35,299 bases of DNA from UBA3103 sp002365855 (GCA_030627625.1 DAOURR010000020.1:1-35299); one strand, 5' to 3'. Shown: positions 16,123-24,851, numbered from the stretch's first letter. Made by a program: numbers and translations. Notes: a model not told the origin generated them from the sequence alone.

Positions 16123-16140
16123 TAATTTTTAGATAAATAA

Positions 16141-16177
16141 TAAGGGGACACGCCTTTTTTAAGGGCTGTCCCCTTAT
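16141..16177. terminator. Shared terminator between convergent genes
   Basis: TAAGGGGACA pairs with TGTCCCCTTA over ten bp, with further pairing of GCCTT and AAGGGC inside. The flanks are AT-rich on both sides, so it can serve both the UspA gene and the minus-strand nuclease-family gene, though neither T-run is strong. Confidence 0.75.
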
Positions 16178-16190
16178 AAATAAATAATAT

Positions 16191-16673
16191 TTAATGAAGT
16201 GACTTCTTTAAGTCGTCCGGGCGATTGGACTCCAGCAGTTCTTTAAGTTCCTGCTGTTGTTCTTCGCTCATAAGGTCCTTAATTGCCAATGAGCCTTCGG
16301 CAACCTTCTCGCTTATATAAATAGGGGTCTTTGTCCGTAAAGCCAGCGCAATGGCATCACTGGGCCTGGAATCGATCACAAATTCCCTGTCATGCTGCCA
16401 CAGATGCAACTTAGCGTAATATGTCCCTTCCCTGATATCGTTGATAACTACCATATTAAGCCGGAACTCCATCAGGTCGCATAAGTTTTTTAAAAGATCA
16501 TGGGTAAGCGGCCGGTCGAGGCAGATACCCTGCAGCGCAATAGCTATTGAATGTGCTTCGAAAGGACCCACCCAGATCGGCAGAGCTTTTAATTCCTGCT
16601 CATCTAACAGCAAGACCACCGGATTCATCATGATATCGTAGGCTATTTCCTTTACTTTTACGGGTATCACCAT
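16191..16673 (-). CDS. Bifunctional nuclease (BFN/DUF151) family protein
   Basis: This 160-residue protein has the BFN/DUF151 domain over most of its length: NPVVLLLDEQELKALPIWVG, FEAHSIAIALQG, RPLTHDLLKNLC and the highly conserved DSRPSDAIALALRTKTPIYISE. Members have been reported as nucleases in plants, but the bacterial role is poorly known. The tail (about 130-160) is charged and ends the domain. AGAGGGTGAG abuts the ATG so closely that the next codon, GTG at 16670, may be the true start. It is isolated and transcribed away from the cation-efflux gene. Confidence 0.9.
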   Translation of the reverse strand: MVIPVKVKEIAYDIMMNPVVLLLDEQELKALPIWVGPFEAHSIAIALQGICLDRPLTHDLLKNLCDLMEFRLNMVVINDIREGTYYAKLHLWQHDREFVIDSRPSDAIALALRTKTPIYISEKVAEGSLAIKDLMSEEQQQELKELLESNRPDDLKKSLH

Positions 16674-16870
16674 CTCACCCTCTTTTTATTGTAATGTGCA
16701 AACCCGAAAAATATATATTTTTTAAATCTCTTTTTATTATTTATTTGATTTATTTCTATTCTACCATAATTGTTTGGATGTCGGAAAGGCTTAAAAAGGT
16801 GGCGCCTAGTGGCGCTCAGTTTGTGGAGAAGCTATAGTAAAAAAATATAAATTAACAGCTTGGTCACAAG
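16674..16870. other. AT-rich divergent spacer between the BFN gene and the CDF promoter
   Basis: No gene is visible. On the minus strand TAGAAT (about 16757-16762) is a possible -10 for the BFN gene, without a good -35. A small hairpin GGCGCC-TAGT-GGCGCT lies at about 16801-16816 with no T-run. Confidence 0.4.
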
Positions 16871-16899
16871 TTGAACGAAGGTTTTTGTTGTGATATACT
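16871..16899 (+). promoter_or_regulatory. Sigma-A promoter of the CDF transcript
   Basis: TTGAAC (16871-16876), a 17-bp spacer and TATACT (16894-16899). Transcription should start near 16906, at the 5' edge of the structured leader. Confidence 0.8.
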
Positions 16900-16907
16900 A
16901 AGTTTTA

Positions 16908-17000
16908 AGTCAGACCGTTTTTTGGTCGGGCCGAAAGGCAGCGGAATTGCCCGTGGGACTCCATCTTGCATACAAGAGATGAGTTCACGGGCTATTTGAT
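16908..17000 (+). promoter_or_regulatory. Structured leader of the cation-efflux gene, candidate NiCo (czcD) riboswitch
   Basis: About 95 nt of leader contain several helices. GACC/GGTC encloses a T-run. GGCA/TGCC flanks GCGGAAT. GCCCGTG (16949-16955) pairs perfectly with CACGGGC (16986-16992), with CATC/GATG inside. AAAGGCAGCGGAATTGCCC resembles the conserved blocks of the NiCo riboswitch as I remember them, and the gene class fits. GGGC at 16928-16931 can pair with GCCC, competing with the long helix. That helix is followed by TATTTGATTT and could act as a terminator, giving a plausible on/off switch. I cannot run a covariance search, so the class is a proposal; the structure itself is directly visible. 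Confidence 0.6.
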
Positions 17001-17018
17001 TTGAAAGGGTGTTTGTAC

Positions 17019-17939
17019 TTGAACGAGAAGGTCAGGGCGGCACGCCTGTCCATATTTTCAAACACCATCCTAACCGCAGGAAAACTGGCGATAGGTGTTT
17101 CTATGAACTCCGTGAGCGTGCTCTCTGAGGCGCTTCATTCCGGACTGGACTTAATCGCCGCTTTTTTCGCCTTTTTTTCAGTCAGGGAATCCTCCAAGCC
17201 GGCCGATGAGGGACACAGGTATGGCCACGGTAAATTTGAGAACGTGGCCAGCATTGCGGAGGCTATATTGATTTTGGCCGCCGCGGCAATGATTATTTAT
17301 CATGCCTATCCCAAATTATTCGGAATAGGAGCTGAAATCCACTCCCTTGAATTAGGGGCGGCGGTAATGGGCATATCAGCGCTGGTAAACTTCTTTGTTT
17401 CAAGAGAGTTGATGCGGGTGGCCCGAAAAACGGAATCACCGGCGTTGGCCGCCGATGCGTGGCATCTGAGGACGGATGTTTACACTTCATTAGGGGTTAT
17501 GGCTGGAATAGTTGCAATTAAAATAACAGGACTAGTGATATTGGATTCACTGATAGCCATTTTCGTTGCCCTGTTTATATTAAAAGCTGCTGTAAAGTTG
17601 ATTTTAGACTCCATGTATAGCATCCTCGACGTCCGTCTGCCGGAAGAGGAAGAATTGAAAATAAAGAATGTGCTTGAAAAATACTCACCTCATTTTGTTG
17701 AGTACCATAAGCTGAGAACCAGAAAGGCCGGCTCTCAGAGGTATATTGATCTGCACCTGGTAGTACCGAGGGAATGGGCAATAAATAAAGTACATACGAT
17801 TTGTGACAGGATAGAGGAAGATATGCATACAATGTTTTCCGGCGTGCTGGTCATGATCCACACTGAGCCTTGCGACTTTAATTGCGATGAATGCTGTCAG
17901 CCATGCGGTGATAAGTGCAAAAACGATAATAGTGACTAA
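17019..17939 (+). CDS. Cation diffusion facilitator (CDF) metal efflux protein with Cys-rich tail
   Basis: CDF proteins exchange divalent metal for protons across the membrane. The 306-residue product has the six-helix CDF core with metal-site motifs HxxxD in TM2 (H40-D44, EALHSGLD) and TM5 (H149-D153, DAWHLRTD), plus HRYGHGKFENVASIAEA after TM2. A cytoplasmic C-terminal domain follows from about 210. The last 26 residues hold six cysteines (CDFNCDECCQPCGDKC), a likely extra metal-binding tail. The TTG at 17019 is chosen because AAAGGGTG lies seven bases before it; upstream in-frame TTGs overlap that site. The leader looks metal-responsive. Zn, Co or Ni are the likely substrates, by inference. 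Confidence 0.9.
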   Translation: MNEKVRAARLSIFSNTILTAGKLAIGVSMNSVSVLSEALHSGLDLIAAFFAFFSVRESSKPADEGHRYGHGKFENVASIAEAILILAAAAMIIYHAYPKLFGIGAEIHSLELGAAVMGISALVNFFVSRELMRVARKTESPALAADAWHLRTDVYTSLGVMAGIVAIKITGLVILDSLIAIFVALFILKAAVKLILDSMYSILDVRLPEEEELKIKNVLEKYSPHFVEYHKLRTRKAGSQRYIDLHLVVPREWAINKVHTICDRIEEDMHTMFSGVLVMIHTEPCDFNCDECCQPCGDKCKNDNSD

Positions 17940-17958
17940 AAAAATATTAACTGCTTTT

Positions 17959-17986
17959 AGCTGGCGTACTATGCCGGCTTTTTTAA
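17959..17986 (+). terminator. Intrinsic terminator after the CDF gene
   Basis: AGCTGGC pairs with GCCGGCT (one G-U) around GTACTAT, followed by TTTTTAATTT. Confidence 0.88.
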
Positions 17987-18038
17987 TTTATCCCCGCGTT
18001 GCCAAAACCTTACGGTGTAGATTATAATTTTATTAACT

Positions 18039-20747
18039 ATGAATATATTTCCTGAATTTTGTCAAAAAATATGGCGGGTTAAACCACCTGCTCCTGCTCT
18101 AGGCCGGATCTTTGCCCACAAACTGGGTATTTCTCCAATTGTAGCCCAATTGTTAATCAACCGGGGTATATATACGATCGAACAGGGTCGTGCCTTCCTG
18201 AGATGTGATATGGAGAGCCTGCACCATCCGCTACTTTTAAAGGACATGGATAAGGCTGTCTCCAGGATATTAAAAGCTGTAGAATCACGGGAAAGGGTGC
18301 TTGTTTACGGGGATTACGATGCCGACGGCATTACCGGTACAGCCCTGCTTGTGAAAGTCCTGAGGCGTCTTGGAGCAGAGGTGGAATATTTTATTCCTAA
18401 CCGTCTGGAAGAGGGTTATGGCCTTCACCTGGAAGTTCTGAAAAAAGCCATGGAAAAGGGAACGAGTCTGGTTGTCACTGTGGATTGTGGTATTAGTGAC
18501 ATGGAGGAGGTCTGCTGGGCGGGCAAAAACGGCATTGATCTAATTATTACTGATCATCATGAGCCGCCGGGGGAGATTCCTCCGGCTCTGGCAGCGGTTA
18601 ATCCTAAAAGGCATGACTGTATTTACCCTTTTAAGGAATTGGCGGGGGTTGGTGTAGCGCTTAAACTGGCCCAGGCTCTATTCGATGAGGCCGGTGTGGG
18701 CAGCGAAGCCTGGAAGGAGTATCTTGATCTTGCTTGCCTTGGGACAATAGCCGATATAGTTCCTGTTAAAGATGAAAACCGGATTCTGGTTAAATATGGA
18801 CTGCCTATCTTAAGTAACACTGGAAATCCCGGCCTGCGTGCCTTAATGGCAGTAAGCGGCACTGATAAGGGTGACCTCGGAACATCGGAGGTCAGCTTCG
18901 GATTAGCTCCAAGGCTAAATGCTGCGGGCAGGATGGGCCGGCCGGAACTAGCCTTGAGGTTGTTGCTGACGGACAGTATCGAAGAAGCCAGGGAGCTTGC
19001 TGTTGAACTAAACAACAATAACCAGGCCAGGCAGAAGATAGAGTCCGTGGTCCTGGCCGAAGCACTTGCGTTAGTCAATGAAGTGCCTGAACTGGTCAAA
19101 GGACTGGTTCTCGTTCTGGCCTCGGATAATTGGCATCCAGGTGTAGTTGGAATTGTCGCCTCCCGTTTAATGGAACGTCTTTACCGGCCCGTGCTCTTGA
19201 TTTCCATGGGAGAGCTTGAAGGGAGAGGTTCTGCCAGGAGTATACCTGAATTTAATATATACCATGCCCTTGACCGCTGCAGAGAGAACCTGTTGGATTA
19301 CGGGGGGCATTCACTTGCTGCTGGATTTAGCATCAAGCGCACTAGAATTGATGCTTTTCGAAAAGATATAAACGCCTTGGCTGAACAACTAATTGGTGAA
19401 AAAAAATTAATGCCTGGACTTGAGCTTGATGGTATTATTGATTTGGAGCAGGTTTCGGAAGAGCTGGTCAGAGAAATTTCCACCCTTCGTCCTTTCGGGC
19501 ATACCAACCCGGACCCTCTGCTCGGATGCAGGAAAGCTTTACTCCTGGATAGTAGGTGCGTAGGTAAAAAGGCAGCACACCTGAAACTCCGCCTGCAGCG
19601 TGAAAACACTACGCTCGAGGGGATTGGTTTTAATATGGGTCCATATGCCGGCCCCCTTGCTGCGGCGAAATCTGTGGACCTTGCCTTTGTGCCGGGTATT
19701 AATGAATATAATGGCAGGAGGTCTATTCAGCTGGAGGTAAAAGACCTGGGTATCCCTGCAGTTTTAGAACAGCCGGGCAGGGTTAGCTATGAAGAAATAC
19801 AGCCTGACAGGCCGGCCCTGGTCCCAGATGATATTTTGCAGGGCGATACGCAGGAATATTTCATGCCGGAGTTTGTACTCGGCAAGCTGAATGTTTTAAA
19901 TAATACAGATTCGTTAGTTTGCATCAAATGCAATAAAGAGAAACATCAAATCAATTTTATTGATAAGCGCGGTCTGGCAAACAGGCCTGAAGAATTAGCT
20001 GAGTTGGTCTCCGGTGACTTGTCCACCATGGTCATAACAACGGGCGCCTACCAGACCGTCGAGTTAGCCTGCCACCTGCAATTAGCCAGACCATCTCTGA
20101 AGGGTAGAGTTGCCTGCTGTCATTCCATTAACTCCCATAGAGCGGTCTCAGAAATGACTGCAATGTTTAAAGCGGGGAAAGTCAAAGTAATGGTAACCAC
20201 ACCGTCCACGGCAGGTTTTATGGGAAAGACAGCTAACCAGTCATTGCTGTACCATCTTCCATACAGTACTGAAGCGATATACCACGGGATTAATTCCATT
20301 CAAACCGGTGGAAACATATATCTGCTCTTTGGTCCTGAAGACCTGGAAGATAATGAGGCCGGACTTGAAACCCTGGCGCCGGGCAGGGATTTCCTCGCCT
20401 GTTTCTATAAAATGTTGCGGCGGCAGACCATTAACAGCGGGTGGTCGAATATCAGCGTGGACCAGACTCTAAAATATTTTGTAAATAATGGGTTTCATTA
20501 CTCAAGTAAATATACTGTTAGGGCTGCCCTGTCCGTATTAGATGAACTTGCGCTGCTCACAAGTGAATGGAAGGGAGAATATATCCGTTTTAGGCTGCGG
20601 CCGGCTCCGTTAGAAAAGAAAGATTTGTTTCAGGCACAAACATTTAGACAACTTCATTTATTAAAAGAGGAAACAATAACTTTTATGAGGAAGTTCTTGA
20701 GCGAGCCCTTACATAACCTTTTAAGCATCATTGGATTTCACATTTAA
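18039..20747 (+). CDS. recJ: Single-stranded-DNA-specific 5'-3' exonuclease RecJ
   Basis: RecJ degrades single-stranded DNA 5' to 3' in recombination and repair. The 902-residue product has the DHH catalytic core, including LVYGDYDADGITGTALL (D92, D94, D96), VVTVDCGIS (D149) and the DHH motif TDHHEPP (about 172-174). The DHHA1 region follows with GGHSLAAGFSI, then an OB-fold segment (about 470-580). The extra C-terminal region (about 590-902) fits the Firmicute RecJ extension and makes the protein longer than the E. coli enzyme. No Shine-Dalgarno sequence is evident before the ATG, although WRVKPPAPAL shows the N-terminus is about right. It is followed closely by apt and rel, a standard Firmicute order. 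Confidence 0.95.
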   Translation: MNIFPEFCQKIWRVKPPAPALGRIFAHKLGISPIVAQLLINRGIYTIEQGRAFLRCDMESLHHPLLLKDMDKAVSRILKAVESRERVLVYGDYDADGITGTALLVKVLRRLGAEVEYFIPNRLEEGYGLHLEVLKKAMEKGTSLVVTVDCGISDMEEVCWAGKNGIDLIITDHHEPPGEIPPALAAVNPKRHDCIYPFKELAGVGVALKLAQALFDEAGVGSEAWKEYLDLACLGTIADIVPVKDENRILVKYGLPILSNTGNPGLRALMAVSGTDKGDLGTSEVSFGLAPRLNAAGRMGRPELALRLLLTDSIEEARELAVELNNNNQARQKIESVVLAEALALVNEVPELVKGLVLVLASDNWHPGVVGIVASRLMERLYRPVLLISMGELEGRGSARSIPEFNIYHALDRCRENLLDYGGHSLAAGFSIKRTRIDAFRKDINALAEQLIGEKKLMPGLELDGIIDLEQVSEELVREISTLRPFGHTNPDPLLGCRKALLLDSRCVGKKAAHLKLRLQRENTTLEGIGFNMGPYAGPLAAAKSVDLAFVPGINEYNGRRSIQLEVKDLGIPAVLEQPGRVSYEEIQPDRPALVPDDILQGDTQEYFMPEFVLGKLNVLNNTDSLVCIKCNKEKHQINFIDKRGLANRPEELAELVSGDLSTMVITTGAYQTVELACHLQLARPSLKGRVACCHSINSHRAVSEMTAMFKAGKVKVMVTTPSTAGFMGKTANQSLLYHLPYSTEAIYHGINSIQTGGNIYLLFGPEDLEDNEAGLETLAPGRDFLACFYKMLRRQTINSGWSNISVDQTLKYFVNNGFHYSSKYTVRAALSVLDELALLTSEWKGEYIRFRLRPAPLEKKDLFQAQTFRQLHLLKEETITFMRKFLSEPLHNLLSIIGFHI

Positions 20748-20760
20748 GGAGGTTATAAAA

Positions 20761-21279
20761 TTGGACTTTAAGAGCAAAATTAGAGAAATACCTGACTTTC
20801 CCCGTGAAGGCATTAACTACAGGGATATCACCACCTTGCTCCTTGACGCGAATGCTTTCAGACACGCTATTCAGGAGATAGCAGTGCAGTGCAAGCACAA
20901 GCAGGCAGAACTCATTGTATGCCCAAAGGCGCGAGGTTTAATAATAGGGGCTCCGCTGGCCTATATTCTAGGGACAGGGCTGGTTACACTGTCTAACCCC
21001 GGCAACCTGCCAGGGGATGTATTCAGCTGGCATTATGATCTGGATTTTGGCAACAGGCCAGTCGAGGTTAACCGGGAAGCTATTAAACCAGAAATGAAGG
21101 TACTTGTTGTCGATGAATTGATAGCCACAGGAGGAACGGCTTCCACAGCCGTAAAACTGGTCGAGGAACTTGGTGGTGATGTCGTAGGTACGGCTTTCCT
21201 GATCGAGCTGACGGGTTTGGGCGGCCGGGTTAAGCTACAGGATTATGATACAATATCACTGGTCCAGTACAATTATTAA
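20761..21279 (+). CDS. apt: Adenine phosphoribosyltransferase family protein, divergent
   Basis: Position between recJ and rel, length (172 residues) and fold motifs (REIPDFPREGINYRDITTLL and the PRPP loop VLVVDELIATGGTA, about 114-127) identify the Apt family, which converts adenine and PRPP to AMP. Several usually invariant positions differ. The GxEARGF motif reads CPKARGL, RKPGKLP reads SNPGNLP, LEYG reads LDFG, so the usual catalytic-loop Glu is Asp, and DDLLATGGT reads DELIATGGT. Function as an adenine salvage enzyme is therefore less certain than synteny suggests. The TTG at 20761 has AAGGAGG seven bases upstream; that site lies over the recJ stop, so the genes are coupled. Confidence 0.85.
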   Translation: MDFKSKIREIPDFPREGINYRDITTLLLDANAFRHAIQEIAVQCKHKQAELIVCPKARGLIIGAPLAYILGTGLVTLSNPGNLPGDVFSWHYDLDFGNRPVEVNREAIKPEMKVLVVDELIATGGTASTAVKLVEELGGDVVGTAFLIELTGLGGRVKLQDYDTISLVQYNY

Positions 21280-21334
21280 ATAGAAATCAACTCAATAAAC
21301 TGCCTGTGGCCGCACGGCCCAGGTATTAAGGAAA

Positions 21335-23626
21335 ATGATTATTATGGAAAACTCCGCTCATTTATCCTCACAGGTGGGGCTGATCAAACAGGACCATACA
21401 GGAACTCAATTAAAGACTCCGGTAGTCGACCCTGTGGCCTCACTGGAAGAACTGCTGGAACTTATTAAATCATATAACTCCAAGGTAGATCCTTCTCATG
21501 TTATCTTAGCCTATGAGTATGCAGAAAAAGCCCACCGGAAACAAAAGCGATTTTCCGGGGAGCCCTTTATTATCCATCCCCTGGAAGTAGCGAAAATACT
21601 CGTTGAGCTTGAGTTGGATCTGGAGACAATAATGGCCGGATTGCTGCATGATGTCGTTGAGGATACAGGTGCAACCCTGGAGGATATAAGGGAGCGTTTT
21701 GGAGAAGAAGTAACCAGCCTGGTAGACGGGGTTACAAAGCTCAGCCGGATCGAATACAAGTCAAAGGAAGAACAGCAGGCTGAAAACCTCCGCAAAATGT
21801 TTTTGGCCATGGCCAAAGATACGCGGGTGATTCTGATAAAACTAGCTGACCGCCTACATAATCTACGGACACTTAAATACCACCAGGCGCCCAAACAAAT
21901 GGAGATAGCGGAAGAAACCCTTGAGATATTTGCCCCACTGGCGCACCGCCTGGGGATTTACAGGATGAAGTGGGAACTGGAAGATTTGGCTTTCAGGTTT
22001 AAAGAACCCGATAAATATTTTGACCTGGTGGATAGAATAGCTAAGACAAGAAGTAAACGTGAGGAGAACATTGAGGCGGCAATCTCCGTCTTGAAAGAAA
22101 AACTGGGGGCCGTGGGAATTGAAGCCGACATTCAGGGCCGTCCAAAGCACCTGTACAGTATCTACGCAAAAATGGTTGTACAACAAAAAGACCTTAATGA
22201 AATTTACGATGTGATGGCCGTGCGCTGCCTGGTGGAAACAGTAAGGGACTGCTATGCTACCCTGGGTATTGTACATACACTTTGGACACCTATTCCCGGC
22301 CGTTTTAAAGACTTTATTGCCATGCCCAAGTCTAATATGTACCAGTCGCTGCATACAACTGTTATTGGCCCGCAGGGGGAACCCCTGGAGATCCAGATCC
22401 GGACCAAGGAAATGCACAGGACAGCCGAGTATGGGATTGCGGCACACTGGCGCTACAAGGAAGGTGTGCGGGGTGACCGCGAGTTTGATAAAAAAATGGC
22501 ATGGTTGAGGCAGCTTCTGGACTGGCAGTATGATCTCAAAGATGCCAGGGAGTTTATGGAGAGCCTTAAGATCGATTTATTTGCCGACGCAGTTTTTGTA
22601 TTCTCACCAAAAGGCGATGTGGTAGAACTCCCGGCAGGGTCTGTTCCTTTGGACTTTGCCTACAGGATACACACCGACGTGGGCCACCGATGCATCGGAG
22701 CCAAAATTAACGGGCGCATAGTACCCCTGGAATATAAACTAAAAAATGGTGATATAATTGAGATCCTGACTTCAAAGAACAGCGGGCCGAGCCGGGATTG
22801 GTTAAACATAGCCGCTACCTCGCACGCGAAGACAAAAATCAGGCAATGGTTTAAAAAGGAACATCGGGATGAAAACATCCTTAAAGGAAAAGAAATTCTG
22901 GAACGGGAGGCTAAAAAACAGGGAATAGAAGCAGATTTGAAGAGTGAAAAGATTCTAGAGATTGGCAGGAGATATAATATCCTAAATCTCGAAGACCTTT
23001 ACGCAGCCATAGGAGACGGGGCTATCACAGCCAATAACATCCTGGCGAAGATCAAGATGGAGGAGGCTAGGACGGAGAAAAAAGGCCTGTTGGAAGAAGT
23101 GCAGGTGCTCAAGGCCGAAGTGAGGTCTCCAACTGTTTGGGGCAAACCTACCCAGGGGATCAGGGTAAAAGGTATCGATAACATTCTAATCAGGCTGTCC
23201 CATTGTTGCAATCCGGTGCCCGGAGATCCCATTTCGGGGTATATTACCAGAGGACGGGGTGTATCTATACACCGTACAGATTGCAGGAACATCTCCGTTT
23301 GCCAGCGAGACGAAAGGGAAAGGCTGGTGGATGTGGCCTGGGACAAGGATTTCTCAGATCCATTCCAGGTTAAACTAGAAATTAACGGGATTGACAGGGC
23401 AGGCTTTTTGAGCGATGTGATGGCAGTTCTACTGGAAATGAAAATCAGCGCCAACTGGGTAACCGCCCGGGCCAAGAAGGACGGGGGAGCAGTGATAGAT
23501 CTTGTTCTCGAGATGAGAGGACTGGAGCAGCTGGAGCACATTATGAATAAAATCAGCCGGATTAAGGATGTCTATGACGTGAGGCGCGTGAGTTTCAGCA
23601 ACCAGCCCTTGAACTCGTTGAATTAA
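21335..23626 (+). CDS. rel: Bifunctional (p)ppGpp synthetase/hydrolase Rel
   Basis: Rel makes and degrades the stringent-response alarmones. The 763-residue product has the complete long-RSH layout. It begins with an HD hydrolase domain (about 55-200, with HD at 105-106 in AGLLHDVVEDT and IKLADRLHNLRTL), then the synthetase domain (about 240-390, RFKDFIAMPKSNMYQSLHTT). A TGS domain follows (about 410-470, VFSPKGDVVELPAGSVPLDF), then the zinc-finger-like region SHCCNPVPGD and a C-terminal ACT domain (about 690-760). Both active sites look intact. AAGGAAA precedes the ATG at 21335; a second ATG at 21344 is possible. dtd follows after eleven bases. Confidence 0.96.
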   Translation: MIIMENSAHLSSQVGLIKQDHTGTQLKTPVVDPVASLEELLELIKSYNSKVDPSHVILAYEYAEKAHRKQKRFSGEPFIIHPLEVAKILVELELDLETIMAGLLHDVVEDTGATLEDIRERFGEEVTSLVDGVTKLSRIEYKSKEEQQAENLRKMFLAMAKDTRVILIKLADRLHNLRTLKYHQAPKQMEIAEETLEIFAPLAHRLGIYRMKWELEDLAFRFKEPDKYFDLVDRIAKTRSKREENIEAAISVLKEKLGAVGIEADIQGRPKHLYSIYAKMVVQQKDLNEIYDVMAVRCLVETVRDCYATLGIVHTLWTPIPGRFKDFIAMPKSNMYQSLHTTVIGPQGEPLEIQIRTKEMHRTAEYGIAAHWRYKEGVRGDREFDKKMAWLRQLLDWQYDLKDAREFMESLKIDLFADAVFVFSPKGDVVELPAGSVPLDFAYRIHTDVGHRCIGAKINGRIVPLEYKLKNGDIIEILTSKNSGPSRDWLNIAATSHAKTKIRQWFKKEHRDENILKGKEILEREAKKQGIEADLKSEKILEIGRRYNILNLEDLYAAIGDGAITANNILAKIKMEEARTEKKGLLEEVQVLKAEVRSPTVWGKPTQGIRVKGIDNILIRLSHCCNPVPGDPISGYITRGRGVSIHRTDCRNISVCQRDERERLVDVAWDKDFSDPFQVKLEINGIDRAGFLSDVMAVLLEMKISANWVTARAKKDGGAVIDLVLEMRGLEQLEHIMNKISRIKDVYDVRRVSFSNQPLNSLN

Positions 23627-23637
23627 CAGGGGGTGAA

Positions 23638-24093
23638 ATGCTATTGAGGGCGGTTGTTCAAAGAGTTGCCCGGGGCTCGGTAAAGGTCGATGATACTATT
23701 GTGGGTGAAATCGGCCCCGGCCTGGTCGTCCTTTTGGGTGTTGGACATGGTGATGCCGCGAAAGACGCCGCGTATATTGCCGACAAAATCGCTTATCTGC
23801 GGATTTTTGATGATGAACAGGGCAGGATGAACCTTTCGGTACTTGATATTAGCGGATCGGTGCTGGTAGTATCCCAGTTTACCCTTTTTGGTGACTGCCG
23901 AAAAGGAAGACGGCCTGGTTTTTCAGAAGCCTGCAGCCAGGAAGAAGCCCGGGAGCTATATGGAATTTTTGTTGAAGAGTTGGAGAAACTGGGTTTAATG
24001 GTGGCCACCGGTATCTTTCGTGAGCACATGACGGTGGAAATAGTAAACGACGGGCCAGTTACGATGCTGCTGGACAGTAAAAAGAACTTTTAA
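23638..24093 (+). CDS. dtd: D-aminoacyl-tRNA deacylase Dtd
   Basis: Dtd hydrolyses D-amino acids mischarged onto tRNA. The 151-residue product carries both family signatures that build the active site across the dimer: SQFTLFGDCRKGRRPGFSEA (from S79) and the cross-subunit NDGPVT motif (137-142). GGGGGTGA lies four bases before the ATG at 23638. The family's usual N-terminus (MRAVVQRV) would correspond to the TTG at 23644, so the first two residues are uncertain. The rel-dtd order is conserved in Firmicutes. Confidence 0.95.
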   Translation: MLLRAVVQRVARGSVKVDDTIVGEIGPGLVVLLGVGHGDAAKDAAYIADKIAYLRIFDDEQGRMNLSVLDISGSVLVVSQFTLFGDCRKGRRPGFSEACSQEEARELYGIFVEELEKLGLMVATGIFREHMTVEIVNDGPVTMLLDSKKNF

Positions 24094-24116
24094 CTGATGG
24101 AGGTATCAATTTATCT

Positions 24117-24740
24117 ATGATATTTAAAGGTATATCGGTAGGCCCAATGGATTCTAATTGTTACATAATAGGCTGCGACGAGACAAAAGAAGGCGCGGTG
24201 GTAGATCCCGGGGCTGAGGCAAAAAGGATACTGGCGGCAATTGATGCTCTTGGTTTGAAAGTAAAAGCGATCATCCTAACCCATGGCCATGTAGATCATA
24301 TCGGCGCCCTTACTGAGGTGCAGGAGGCTACCGGAGCTGAAGTTATGATTCACACTGATGACGCCGACCTGCTCGTGGACTCCGGTAAAAACCTGTCAGT
24401 TTACGTTGGGCCAAAGCTGTCGTTTAAACAGGCGGACCGGCTGCTCAACGAAGGCGATACGATTAAAGTGGGCAATGTGGATATTGAAGTTATTCATACT
24501 CCCGGCCACACTTTAGGCGGTATCAGCCTTAGGATCGAACCAGACATTTTAATCACCGGAGACACTCTTTTTGCCGGATCAGTAGGGCGTTCGGATTTTC
24601 CGGGAGGGAGCCACACCCGCCTCATCGCCTCAATAAAAAACAAACTTATGAAGTTTCCGCCCGAAACCAAGGTCTATCCGGGCCATGGCCCGGCGTCAAA
24701 CCTTGGTAGTGAAAAACGCAACAACCCCTTTCTCAGGTAG
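24117..24740 (+). CDS. Metallo-beta-lactamase-fold hydrolase (glyoxalase II-like)
   Basis: This 207-residue enzyme has the complete binuclear metal site: THGHVDH (H56, H58, D60, H61), the His of HTPGHT, the Asp of GDTLFAGSVGRSD and the final His of VYPGHGP. This short form is widespread and often annotated as a glyoxalase II-like or hydroxyacylglutathione hydrolase-type protein, but the substrate is unknown here. GGAGG lies thirteen bases upstream of the ATG, longer than usual; no better start is in frame. It is the last gene of the recJ-dtd series. Confidence 0.9.
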   Translation: MIFKGISVGPMDSNCYIIGCDETKEGAVVDPGAEAKRILAAIDALGLKVKAIILTHGHVDHIGALTEVQEATGAEVMIHTDDADLLVDSGKNLSVYVGPKLSFKQADRLLNEGDTIKVGNVDIEVIHTPGHTLGGISLRIEPDILITGDTLFAGSVGRSDFPGGSHTRLIASIKNKLMKFPPETKVYPGHGPASNLGSEKRNNPFLR

Positions 24741-24745
24741 AAAAG

Positions 24746-24774
24746 AGGCGCCGCTCAATTATGAGCCGGCGCCT
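24746..24774. terminator. GC-rich hairpin between convergent genes
   Basis: AGGCGCC-GCTCA pairs with TGAGC-CGGCGCCT (one bulge) around ATTA. The plus side lacks a T-run. The minus side reads CTCTTTTCT, so it is best placed to terminate the YnzC-like gene. Confidence 0.7.
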
Positions 24775-24851
24775 GAGTTCTGACAGGCTATGTTATACAT
24801 TACAACCGCCCGGGGTCAAGCTTAATCAACCAGTGTGACTACTCGATCCAT

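Noticed and set aside
21863..22447. Minus-strand open frame of 194 codons inside rel
   Set aside because: It lies antisense to strongly conserved Rel domains and has no recognisable motifs or ribosome site.
22999..23541. Minus-strand open frame of 180 codons inside rel
   Set aside because: It is the shadow of the Rel C-terminal region, Ser-rich as expected from antisense codon bias.
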